Part shown: positions 13,198 through 25,600 of the stretch, in pieces
How positions within the stretch are numbered: the first letter of the stretch is position 1
Layout of the letters: every line of letters begins with the position of its first letter
Assembly: GCA_014526335.1 (NCBI GenBank)
Contig: JACTAT010000061.1
Coordinates: 1,031,098-1,095,097, forward strand
DNA length: 64,000 bases
Reading direction: 5' to 3'
Source: Chrysaora quinquecirrha
Lineage: Eukaryota > Cnidaria > Scyphozoa > Semaeostomeae > Pelagiidae
Notes under the pieces: model-generated
Databases searched by the model: none
Seen by the model: only the letters and a program-made list of their open reading frames with translations
Told to the model about the DNA's origin: nothing
Program-made: the position numbers and the translations under genes

Positions 13198-14500
13198 TAT
13201 CTCTATGGCTGAGAGAGAGTTGATGTCATCGTTTCCACCCCCCTCCATGTCAATTGGTGTTCTTAGACTTTTAGATCATTTTATCCCTTCACCTTGCAAT
13301 TTTTGGGATTTTCCATACACAGGGTCACTTGAGGAATGTTGGGACTGTACTGCGAAAATACTCACTGCATGACTGTTGAGGGGGGGATTCATTTCTGACA
13401 CGGTAAACTGGACTTCTCCTCCCCGGAGTGCAGTTAGCCAGAGATCTAATACTGGAGGGCCAAAAGAGTATGGTCAAGCAAAATTAGGGCGTTGTTTTAG
13501 AATAAAAAACCAAGTCGCATCCTACGTCTACCGCATTTTACTTCAGATTTAGCCTGTATACAAAACCTCCCTCGGCAGTGATTGGGAAGAGACCCCTTTG
13601 CTCCACCTTCCTTGGCTACACACTGCTTAACTCAGATATACATACAGGTACAGTACAAATTTCTATTCGATTTGATGCACCGGTTTAAACATCTCGGATT
13701 TTAGACCTATGTTAAAAAGCCTTTGCAGAAAATTTAACGCTTTTGCGGAGAATATTTGAAGACAAAGCAACCCATATGAGGGGCATACCTGCGAGAGAAC
13801 ATGAGGGAATACCCCCCTACACCGGTTGTCAGCAACAATAATAACAAGGTAATGATGATTAAATTCAGCAACAGTTCTTCTTCAGCAGCAACGATAATAA
13901 CAATGCATTGATGTCAAAATTCAGATGCATTGGAATTTACGATACAGTAAAAGTCACAACTCAATAACACTACTTTATGACTGCTTAACAAAGATTGCTT
14001 AACGAGGGGGGTTAAAAAATAACCATTAAGTGAAAGTAAACTTGCCTGTGCAGAAGGAACAATTTTTCCCCATAGTATTTTGGCCGGTAGATGCATAGGG
14101 GAAACTCCTATATGAGACATGGTAAATATGCGTCTCGCACATGTATCAGCTCCTCGTAGTACAATAAACCCTCGATTATCCGAACCTCAATTTTCCGAAA
14201 CACAAACATTTCTTAACCCTTCTGTTTTTTAGATTTATCTTTGGTTTTTAACCAATTTTAACTTTTACAGAAACAATAACATTTTTTTCGGTTGTAGCTA
14301 CTGTAACGTAGCAACCTCGCATTGAAAAAGTTCTACTAATGTCGTCTGCAATCCATTTGAGCAATCCTTATGTACCAATAAACTGTGCGCAGTAACAATA
14401 AACTTGAAATGTTAGCACGTTAAATTGTCGTCCTCGACTATCCGAATTTCGGCTTATTTCTAAACGACCGTCCGTAAAATGGATTTCAACCTGTTCGGAT
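13198..14500. other. Gene-free interval
   Basis: No supported exon. A stretch at about 14165-14460 has CCTCGATTATCCGAAC and a direct partner CCTCGACTATCCGAAT, perhaps remains of a repeat. Short frames show no protein character. Confidence 0.5.
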
Positions 14501-14905
14501 ACACGCTTTTTTTTATAAGGAACCACTTTATAAGGAACCTACATGTAGAAGGCCCGAAAATTTAAAGAACTTATACTACTAAAGAGAAAATCATTAAGGA
14601 ACTTTTGAATGTTGAATACGTTTATCACTGCAAATAAGCAAGAATTAGAAAGCCGGTTCCATTCATTTGCAGTCGAAAATCACATAAATTGTACGTTAAG
14701 CATGTATCCAATGTTTCTTTGAGTAGTCTCGATCTTTGCTCACATGCAAATGTCTCTCTTTTATTGTTAAGACCACTGTATGTGCAGTTAAAATTAAGGA
14801 ACTATTAAGGAACTTTTGGAACTACAATTGCCCCAAAAGAGGTACAAAAATAAGGAACTTTAAGAACTAGGCCTTGAGGTAGGTTCCTTATAAAAAAAAA
14901 CGTGT
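14501..14905. mobile_element. MITE family 1 (ACACGCTTTTTTTTATAAGG ends), copy a
   Basis: About 405 bp bounded by ACACGC...TATAAGGAAC and GTTCCTTATA...CGTGT. The interior is shared with copies at 29272, 38125 and 50453 (TTCCTTAATGATTTTCTC, GACTGCAAATGAATGGAACC). This copy is inverted relative to the others. No ORF. Confidence 0.85.
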
Positions 14906-14990
14906 AATTGCGGATATATTGTACTCAACCCTCAAAAATTAAATCAGTACAGTTCTGCGTTCTTTCAAACCTAAGAAAGTATCTTATTAT

Positions 14991-15235
14991 GTGGGGGGGG
15001 GGGTGACAACTATGATCAAAATGTACCGGTGTAACGGATTTTTGGTGAACTGGTCAGTATTCGTGACAATGTGCCGGTGTACCATTTTTCACGCATGCGC
15101 ATGTTATGGCTTTGATTTTCCAAGTGTACCGTGTACCAGGTTGCGTTTCTACCGTACCGGGTCGATTTTTAGCCTGCTGTACCGTGTACCGGGTGCTCTG
15201 TACCGGTGTACCGGGAAACTGTCACCCCCCACCAC
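14991..15235. repeat. Short foldback with GTGTACCGG internal repeats
   Basis: GGGGGGGTGACAACT at 14993-15010 is mirrored by ACTGTCACCCCCCAC at about 15218-15235. In between, ACCGGTGTA/GTGTACCGT units recur at least eight times. Confidence 0.7.
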
Positions 15236-15396
15236 TATTATGGATTCTTCTTGGGCTTCTGCTAAGAAGGTTTGAGTAATAGGAACATTCTCATCAACGT
15301 GTAACAGTAGGGTGTCGGAAAAATGAAGTGGACGGAAAAAATCTGCAATGTTAGAGTAAGAGAGTATAATGAAAATTATAATGAATACTTTTTCTC

Positions 15397-15695
15397 CTAG
15401 TATAATGAATACGATGAAGAACGAAAAGATATAAGGTATTCTGGATAAGACTGATTGTCATGATAAACGACAAAAATTGTCGGGTTGTAAGTATTATTTA
15501 CAGTTGAATCATACATCTCAGTCGAGCTCAGATACTTTTTAGGTGGAGCTTTCATGTCAGGAGTTCCTTGAGTGAATTCTCCAACAAGAACTCGTGCAAG
15601 ATACATGTATTTTCTTCCATCATGTGATCGCGTTGCGTACCGCGTTGAATAACTTGATTCTGTAGCAAAATATGATCCTTTGCCATAAGCAGTGG
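15397..15695 (-). CDS. PARP-like gene exon 9: PARP catalytic domain C-terminal half and stop
   Basis: The exon opens TAYGKGSYFATESSYS, which has the triad tyrosine (GSYFA), followed by KYMYLARVLVGEFTQG and PTIFVVYHDNQSYPEYLI. Aligned by its conserved Gln to PARP1, the third triad position is Ile rather than Glu. That is the pattern of mono-ADP-ribosyltransferases. The stop codon is TAG at 15397-15399. Confidence 0.92.
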
Positions 15696-16614
15696 CTAGA
15701 CACGGAGAAAAGAGTTACACAGTTATAAACAGATGAAAAAGGCATTGCATCGTGGATTACAAGGGATAGTAGGTGGTGTGGCAGAGTGGTCAAGGCGTTC
15801 GGCTCACGATCGTAAGGTCGTGGGTTCCAATCTCATCGGGAGCACTTTCGACAAGCCTACAGTTAACTCAGCTGTGCATCCTTGCGAGGTCTGTAAATGA
15901 GTGCCCAGATTTCTGGGTGAATTACTGACAGTGTCCTCAATTAGTGGAAATGCTAAATACCTTAACACTTAAATAAAGTCATTATTATTGAATGATCGCA
16001 CACTGATAAAATGTCATCTCATTCAGTGGTAATGTCTCCTTGATATTGGTGACAGCAAGTCTCCTCAATTTTCAAGGACTTTTCTCAGGATCCGTGCAGA
16101 TTGCAGGATTACAGTCTTCTGCATCTCTTCAATTCTTGTCTCAATTCCCAGTTCTTCTACTCTCCTCTTGATGTCTTTTGGTGGTGTTCCTACTCTTAGG
16201 TGCCTAATTGCCGTTGGAAGCTAATTAATTTTTGAAAGTTTTTCCAACCCCCTGCTCTTATTAGGAGCTTATTAAATTTTTCAACTTCGCGTAAGTGACG
16301 CGTATTGAAAATTCATATCAGAGTATTCAAAATCACAAAATCAATAGATACCAGTCTTGCATAGACAAAATAAGATAAAAATTGAGTCTGGGGAAGGAGA
16401 ACAACTTTGAACAAAAATCGAAGCTAATTGGGACCCCCGGCAATTAATTTTCAACAAAAATCCAACCCCCGCTAATTGGGACCCCCGGCAATTAGGCACC
16501 TAAGAGTAATGCCCCAATAACTATGGGTACTACTTTTACTTTCATATTCCATAACCTCTGGAGTTCTCTCTTTAAGTCCTGGTATTTCTCAATTTTCTCT
16601 TTCTCCTTCTGCTC

Positions 16615-16651
<37 letters not shown>

Positions 16652-19600
16652 GTTGTTATTATTATTATTGTCACTCTGCCTTGAAAGCAAGGAATGATAT
16701 CCAAAGTGATGTTAGAGATTTAAGCCTGGTTTTCATATAAAGTGAAAGAGCCGTGCTGAGACACGGCTGTAACAGTGCTGAGACAGTGCTGCAACGTTTA
16801 TAGTTTTAATGGAAACAATTCCTTACAGTGGCTCTACCGTGGCTGGGCAGTTGCTGTACACCGATAGCGCCGACACAAAAGTTGAATTTGGTTCAACTTT
16901 CCCGGCCCTCATGACGTTTCTGCCACTAGATTTTAATGGAAACATCTATCGCAGGCGTCGGCGATATGTCTGTGACTCCTGCCTTTGTTCTCATTTAGCA
17001 CATGACTGTAACAAGCCAACCAAATGAGAGCAAATATGAAAGCATTTTATATCAACCACATGTTCAGTACGTCTGCATTGGCGTAAGCTCAGAGTCAGAT
17101 CGAAAACATAAGGCAATTCTTTCCTTGGGAGTTTCGTACGTTCTTTCCATAGCTAAATTCAATTGATTCCACCGATATCTTTTGCAAATCCAAATCCTTT
17201 TGTTTCAACAAGAATATCGTGAGATACCCCTCTGTTCAAAACGTAGAAAATATGCAGAACGTTGGCAACTGCTAGACTTGTCCATAACTTTTGCTCACAT
17301 TGACTTGAATTGATGTTGCTTTTGTTCGCTTCAGCAGTTTGAGCGTCCAGCAGTTCAATTCAATTACGATAACTACGACTCAGGTAATTAGTCTAGGTAA
17401 AGGCCTGGCTAACCTAGGAGACATGTCACACGCGACATTGATGTCCCCTCGGTGTCTCCCAGTTTAGTGCGACAGAATTCGTAGCAAGAGAAACGCAAGT
17501 TTTTCTGTGAGACAACAGAGACATTTCTTGTCTCCGCAACATGGGACATGCAAAGGACATGTGCCTCACTTCTCATTCGCATGTTTAGCCACTCTAGGAG
17601 ATACGCCGAATACAATGTCGCGCGCGACAAGTGTCCTAGTTTAGCCATAACTTAACAGCTATATCAATAACGTTTGATACTCACCGTTTTTTCCAGCAAA
17701 ACTCCTGTTAAAGCCATGATGGTTGATTTCCTCGCATGTATCCTTACTTGTTCCATGAAATAATTGCATCTCATTACTGCCTTTTCCGCCCTTTTTATCC
17801 ATAGATCGCTTCTTTAGCATCAAAGCACGATAAAGTTGAGGGTTCTGTATCCGAGAGACAGATATATCTGTAATCCATCCCTTGCTTGTCTGATGAAATT
17901 TATTGACAACTTTTGTGTACTCAGAACTGCCTGCATTAACTGGGACGCAATCGTACGACGCCTGCAATCCTTGCCAGTTAACAGGCATCGCACTCCAAGA
18001 TTCCGGCAGTTCGTCAAATGATTCTGAAAAATAAACAATGAAAACTTGCATTAAGTTTATAACAATCTTCGCTGTAATTTTTTGCACAGTTTGGGTTGTC
18101 AAGTAAGTGTTTTCCTAAGGCAGAATCGTGTTTTTTTCAACACAATATCCTAAGATACATGGTCTACTCTGTAAACAACAATAAGAAAACTCTAAGAAAA
18201 TTGTAAGGTTAAACTACGTAACATGTTTAAGGCTAGGTTGTTAGGTTGTTGTTTCGACCCGTAGGATTGTTTCTCTCTTTGCCGAGAGTTGTGCTGACGG
18301 ATATTAATAGGAACGTGCTGTTTTATCCTATTCCTTAATTTCTAGAAAGTGCGACCTACGTATCTGGTGTGACACCAATACGAGGGACGGGCTTGCTTAT
18401 TCAAGTGGCGCTTGTTTTCAGAACCTGGCATCTAGAAAGGAGACTATTCAATACGGCACCAATTCAACAGTGGCACCTTTTTAAGGAGGAGTAAACGGTG
18501 CTAATCCCTGGGGAGCCTGGTACTTAATATAATGTTGATTCGGGTATTCGCCGCTCATAAAAGTGGTTTTAAAGCTTGGCCGTTCGCAACCACAAACCCA
18601 AAATTCCGAGCCACCATTAATTTTGGCCATGCCCCTCAGAGCTGTTGAGCCTTATGTCTAACATAACAAGTTAGCATGATGGCCTGTGTTCTGTCATCAT
18701 AGGAGCAAGTTGGGCAAATGTACACAGGCCCAATTGCAAATAATCCAAATTTCAGCCCAAAGGTTGGGGTTTGTTGAAGAAAAACCTGTTTTCCCGCGGG
18801 CATGTGTACAAGGCATGCCAGAAAGTTATGGCCAGTAACTATCCCGCACACAGGAATGGGACGGTGGGTGGGAAATTTTGCTAATATGAATGAGAAAGTT
18901 CCCAACAATTTTTCAGCCCTTTATACACAAGACAGCCTTGAGACGGTACAGAGACCCTGGCAAGAGGCCCATACAGGGAGACTAGAACGCTCACTCCCGC
19001 TTTAACTCAAATTAGAAATGCTTTCTAATTTTCATAAAATATTAAAATGTACTAATTGTGATTTATTGCCAGATATGACTCCTTTTCTGTACTCCACCGT
19101 AAAATATCGGGAATTAACCTCCTTCCCCCAAAACAATGCTGTTTTACTAGTTGATAGTCTAATTTCTGACGGAGTATAGGTTGGATACTCTTAATTCCCT
19201 TTTTCAACATTGTTGCCGAGAGGGGGAAAGTGTTTCAAGACTTTTTGAAAGGCATTGCAGAATATTTTGAGAAAGGAACAAGGCAAAATGGTACAAAGGA
19301 AGACTTCTATGTTGTAGAACAGAGCTGCATACTGAGGAACATACCTTTTTTGGTCTTTTTCACAAAGAGTTCCGTGCAATACTTGGTAACGCAAGATATA
19401 TCTTTGGCATCACCTTTAAGTGTAATGTTACCTGTTTGGAAAAGAAAACAATTTTCGTCATATTAAAAGTTTTTTTCTTTCCTAAAATGGAGTGCACGAG
19501 TCATCATGGTGGCAATTTAGAGGAAGCAACGACGCGTCTGCGACCAAGACGCGTGATTTTTTCCGCGAAGTGCCGACGGTCACGTGGTTCATAGATATTT

Positions 19601-22600
19601 TCATCCTTGAGGAAGCCTAGAGGCCTCCGTTATTTCTCACACTGTTCGCAATTCAACTCACCATCTGTAAGCTACATTCGTCTCCGGACTGTTGCAAACG
19701 GTTAAGCTAGTGTTATACACATGGTGCAATTTTTCAGTGCAACGTAACTCGCATTCAGAAAGCTGCAAGGGCTTTTATGTTACCGGCTGCAATGATTTCT
19801 GCAACCTGCAACAATTGCGATGTGAAACTGCAATGGAGACAGGGTCAAACAGATGCTTATTGACTTAACGTGGGTTTAGAAAGCAAACAATGTGTGTTTT
19901 ACGTTGCGACAGGACCTCTTTTAACAAACTGGGGGGCATTTGCCCCCGCAGCCCTCTTCTCTATTATTTGTGGAAAAAGCCTTTTGTCTCTTGTCTTGAT
20001 ACAGCCATAGAATGCGCACCCATTTAAGGTCTCTCAAAAGAGGTCCTGCGTTGCAAAATGACATGCTTCACAATACGACCACTTCACAATGCGACCGACC
20101 AGAAATTGTTTTGGAACAACATTGCTATACAGGTCGCAGAGAAAAATTTATTCACGTGACACTTGCTTTAATAAGCTGCTGCAACACCTTAGAATGCATT
20201 ATTTTCATAATAGTAGTGGAAAAGAAAAACAAAGGAAAAAATGCAGAAATAGCATAGATAGCAAAGAAAAAGCTGCATAGAAAATGGTAGCATTGAATAA
20301 TGAAGGTTTCAGCCAGTGAATATCAGAAAACTGTACCTTTTCCATCGAAATCAGCTACAACATTGCAACTTAGGGAATATTGTTTAATTTCATGTTTTTC
20401 AGATATTTCAAGATTTCCCGCCAAAGGTAATTCTTGTGTTGTTTCGGTGCTGTATTCCCTCACAAACGTGTTTATCTTTTCTAAAGCGTTATCAATATCT
20501 GCCAAATTGAAACCGTATATATTCAACGTTACACCCGAATGTGACCTTTTAGTCTTGCTTTCTGTTACATTTTTATCGTTACTCTTGTTTTTTCTTGTGC
20601 TTTCAGTTTCATTGTTGCCACAGCTATTATCAGCAGAAGCACGTGAGCTCGAAAAACAGATATCATCTTGTACAACCAGCCACCAAAATCTTGTGTCTGC
20701 GGGACGGGTTGTTTCTCTGTCTTGACGTCGAGTTGCTTCGTATAAATCATTTGAGTTTGATTTTGGTAAATATTTACATGTTCAAATACTTTCTTGAACG
20801 CCGCTATAGCTTGGCTGTCTTTGTGAAAAAGACAATATAGACTTGCTTTAGTGTTGTTTGGACAGTGCATATTTTGAAAAATTCATCAATGGTGCTCCGG
20901 AATATATTAGCAACAGTGTCTGCATCGAAAGCACAAATCCCAGTGCCTAGTGCCGGGAAACTTACAGATTCATAGCCTCGGGCAGATGCCTCGAAAAGTA
21001 CATCCGTTATCACACGTTTAATGTTCTAAAGAAAGAATATATAAATGTTAGCAATCATAAATATAGCAAAAATCTTTATAGAAATAGCAACAATATTTTC
21101 GACAATAGTAATAGTAATAGCAATAGTAGTAGTGATAGTAAAATATTAATGCTAATAGCAACTGTAATAGTAATTGTAATAGTAATATTGACTGTAATAG
21201 TAATACTTAAAGTAATAGTAATAGTAATAGTAATAGTAATACTAATACTAATACTAATAGTAATAGTAATAGTAATAGTAATAGTAATAGAAATAGTAAT
21301 AGTAATAGTAATAGTATAGTATTAGTAATAGTAATAGTAATAGTAATAGTAATAGTAATAGTAATAGTAATAGAAATAGTAATAGTAAATAGTAAGTAGT
21401 AGTGATAGTAAAAGTAAAAGTAATGGTATATGGTAATGGAAATAGTTATAGTAATAGTAATAGTAATAGTAATAGTAATAGTAATAGTAATAGTAATAGT
21501 TATAGTAATAGTAATAGTAATAGTAATAGTAATAGTAATAGTAATAGTAATAGTAATAGCAAAGTAATAGTAATAGTGGTAAAATAGTAATAATAATACT
21601 AATAGTAATAGAAATAGTAATATGAATACTAATAGTAATAGTAATATGAATATGAATAGTAATAGTAATAGTGACAGTAATGGCAATGGTAATAGTATTA
21701 GTAATAGTAATCGTAATAGTAATAGTAATAGCGACAGTAAAATAAATTGTAATTGTGATATTAGAATAAGGTTGTAACAATCTGATGAACTAGTATCATC
21801 GACCATAATAGAAAAGCAGTAACAAAAAGAATGGTTGGTAATACACAACGAGTGTTGTTGCTATTGCGATATTGTTAACAGAAACCTTAAATATATAGTT
21901 ATAGACAAGGGAATACCGTAATGTCATTTCCAACAACAACATGGTAGACTTCTTTGCAATTCAGATTGAATCCGGGGGTTTTAATAACCTTGTCCTTCAG
22001 CATTGAACCTGACGATGCAAGCCCATCACAGGCAAGTTGCAGGCCTGGTCCGGCAGCTCTACTTAGCGCTAAGGAGCTTGAATTTCTTGAAAGCCGAAGG
22101 TCTGGAGCTGTACTGTTGACAATTACATCACTCTAGACAGAGAAAATTAAGTTTTAATGATTAACAAAAGTCAAAAATAGTTTTTAGCGATAAGCAAAGT
22201 TAAGCATGGGATAACAAACAAAAGTACTGACAAATTATTGGAGATATGACATATTCGGCAGTCCACAAAATTTTTTCCTTCTGCTTTGTTGCGTTTGCCT
22301 GTGCCTTCGCCAAAGATGTATTTCTGATAGAATTTTCGAAGTTGAATTATCAGAGATGCAAGCTTATGTATAACGCTATGATTCTTCTACAGAAGATAAC
22401 AAGCAAGCTTGATTTCTTTTTATATAAATTTCATACAATGCAAAATAGAGAAAAAGTTTACGCGGATTAATTAATCTTGGGATTTACGTTTTGGCCTACC
22501 CGATAATTTCTTTGCGCTTCAAACGGGCGCTGAAAGGGATATTGCAATATTAAAATTTGACAAGTTCTTTGCTTTTCTGATATTTCCCTGATACTTCCCT

Positions 22601-25600
22601 GATAAGATCTGTTGCGTAACATGTTGAGAAAAATAGGAATATCTTCTATATACTTTTATTTAGTAATTGCATAGTTGTGTTTTGGTAACATGTTGTTGTG
22701 AGGAAAAAGTTCTAAAAAAATTTCTTTGTCTCCCCTATTTTTCGCTTGAGGCTGGACTTGTTCTTCCTTTGTTATTAATTTTTGATAAATCGACCTCGAT
22801 GTTCTTAAAAAGTGGGTTCTGATAAAAAGAAAAGAGTGTAGGATACAGTTATCACCACTTAGGTACCTTTTGAGTTGCAATGTCTCCGACTACTAACTCC
22901 ACATTACTTCCATTATGTAGGTCTTTTCCTCCGCCCTGGCATAGACTAGCCTTGTCTTCCTTAACATCAACAATTATGACTGAAAACTCTTTCTCAACGC
23001 CAGATCTAAAACTTCTTGTACTTTCTTTGCTAAAAAGCCTAACCACACTTGGCTGCTGAAGGCAAATTTGCTTGACTTTTATGTCATTTACGATCTTTTC
23101 AAGTTTCGCTTCGGCACTTGAAATCGCGTCTGCCTTACTACCCTTAATCGTCATCAATTCATTGTCTTTATGTACGCTTATCTGCACGGAGTTCTCAAAC
23201 TCTTTTTCTATCGGCTGAATTGTTTGGTTCCAAAACATGGTGAGAAACGCTTTCTTGTCTGCTTGAACAGGAAAGAGCAATGAATAATCACCACTATCGT
23301 CATCTTCTTTATCCTTGTCTTCATTATCTTGACCATTATTTTCAACTCCTCTATCGCTGGCTTCCCCACATTTATCGTCAATTTCATCTCCGTTATCGAT
23401 GTCGGTCTGTAACTGCTTTTCGTTCATAGGATAATTGGAAAAATACTCATCATCAAGATTTCCTAGCAAAACAGCTTGAGCAGACATTGCATCATCCTTC
23501 TTCCAGCACGTGACCAAGAGTTTATTCTTGGCAGCGGCTCTGCGCACCACTACGAATACGTTGCTTGCAAGCATTAGTTCGGAAACTTCTTCCCTACCAA
23601 GTTCTGTCTCCATAAACGAGTAGATTTTATCGCTTACATCTATTTTAAAACAAGCAGATCTTTCATCGACTGGACGAGGCACTTTCCAGCATTCTCGCAT
23701 GCCGTTGGCGTTCCACAAAGTACAATCTGCGATTTGTCTTCATCATGTGACATTGTGATATTAAATTCCTCTTCAATCTTCTGTACCATGCCTGTTGGTT
23801 TTAACAGCATCATAAATGTATCTTTTTTAAAAGATGGCAAATATTTCCGAATTTCTGGGTCAGGGCTTTTCATATTCTCAGATTTCTCTTGATTTTTGGT
23901 ACATTGATTAACACTTCTTTACTTTCTTCTTTAGATGTATTTGCCTTTCTTGAAACGGCCGGACGGATGAGAATTTGCTTGGCCCTCTCAAATTCAAGAA
24001 CTTCAGCTGCAACAAACAACAAGAAGACTTTTGTCTCACATGCACAAGCAAGAAGAATTACATAACAAAAACATGAAACTAATAATGCTTCATTTCAAAG
24101 CTGAAAGTTTTTCAAGAGCATTGGAACTTTGGCCCTGGTCAAACGACCAAACATTGTTTGTCAAAAACTTGAACTTTGCTTGTCAAACACAATGCTTGAC
24201 CATTTGGCCATATCAAAAAACAATGTTCGTCAAATATATTTTGCTTGCTACCAGTGGAAAATGTTTTTGAAGTTTTCAGAAACATTACTGAGAGGATTCT
24301 GCTTGTCAAGCAATGTTTTATTGGCCAAACGGTCAAACATTAATTGTAAAGCAAATTTCAAATGTTTGACGCACAATGTTTGATCTTCCTTGAAGACCAT
24401 GGCCAAACGATAAAACGTAGTTGAAAAACATCTAGAATTTGTTTCTCGATATTTTTGAAAATATTTTTTAAGCTTTTGATAAAGATCGCGGTAACGATCT
24501 TTTGATAAATTTTTGATAAAGATTTTGATAACGGTCAAACATTGCTCGCAAAGCAAATCTCAGATGTTTGACCAATAATGTTTGATATTCAGTAGCTACT
24601 GTGCAAATATTTGGCATGTCATGATTCGTGAAGTGCGTGAAGGAAGGCATCTCTGGGTATTGTGGGATAGACTTATTACCTGCGTCCCAGTTATTGCTCA
24701 TCAGACCAAGGCTAACACTAAAATGAGATCGCTAAAACTAGTTTGAGCGTCCAGCGATAACTACGATTCAGGTAATAAGTCTAATTGTGGCATATTCATT
24801 ACCGCAGGGGCATACCATGACTTGGAGAACCTGATTGGGGAAAATCTTCCATGATACTTCTTGCGTTGAAACCCATTAGTCTTAATACGATTTGTGCATT
24901 AGCCAAAATATTTCACTGCATTTTGACTGCGTAGTAATGGGAAGGACGGGGGGGGGGCAGGGCAGTATATTAACGAACAAAATTATTGTTACCTGTTTTA
25001 AATCCTGCGTTGTAACGAAAGACCTTGATTTTTTGCCCTTTTAGAAGCAGCTTCATCTTCAAAACCGTCATGCACTCTAAGAAGAGAAGAAATCCTCCAT
25101 TAGCTACATTGTGCAGCTATTTGCATTAAACTAATCTACTATTGCAGTGAAGACAATCAATGCAAGCTCGTGCACGTTCACGTCGCTCCTCGTCAAAGCA
25201 ATTGTCCCGAAGTTGTGCTGATTCACATATAGCAACATCAACGTGGAACATTTACTTTCATCTTTATTCCACTTTTAATAGCACTGGGTTTTCTATAGGC
25301 CGAACTTATACTTATGCATCTAGACGGATGATTTGTCGTTGGATGGATAGTGCGTCCTAAACTAAATTCGGACTTAAAACGAAGTTTCGTTGAGATTTTA
25401 TCCGACTGAAAACGATGTTCACTGCTGGGCAGGATGAAGCCTGCGATTGGCGAAAAATTTCATTTTGCAGATCATCCGCCCGTGGCTGTATAATAGGTTG
25501 CTTTTTCAGCGACAACTTTTCTACACGTGGGTTTGCTTTAGCAAAGTTTCTCTATACATGGGTAGTATAATCTATAAACACTATTATTTCGGTCGGTTTC

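Noticed and set aside
15772..15850. Possible functional tRNA-Ser/Leu gene
   Set aside because: Box B is degenerate, the arms do not fold cleanly by eye, and a SINE body follows directly.
21207..21848. 213-codon minus-strand ORF of Ile/Thr/Leu/Tyr runs, and overlapping Ser-Asn frames
   Set aside because: Translation of the AGTAAT microsatellite. It lies inside an intron of the PARP-like gene.
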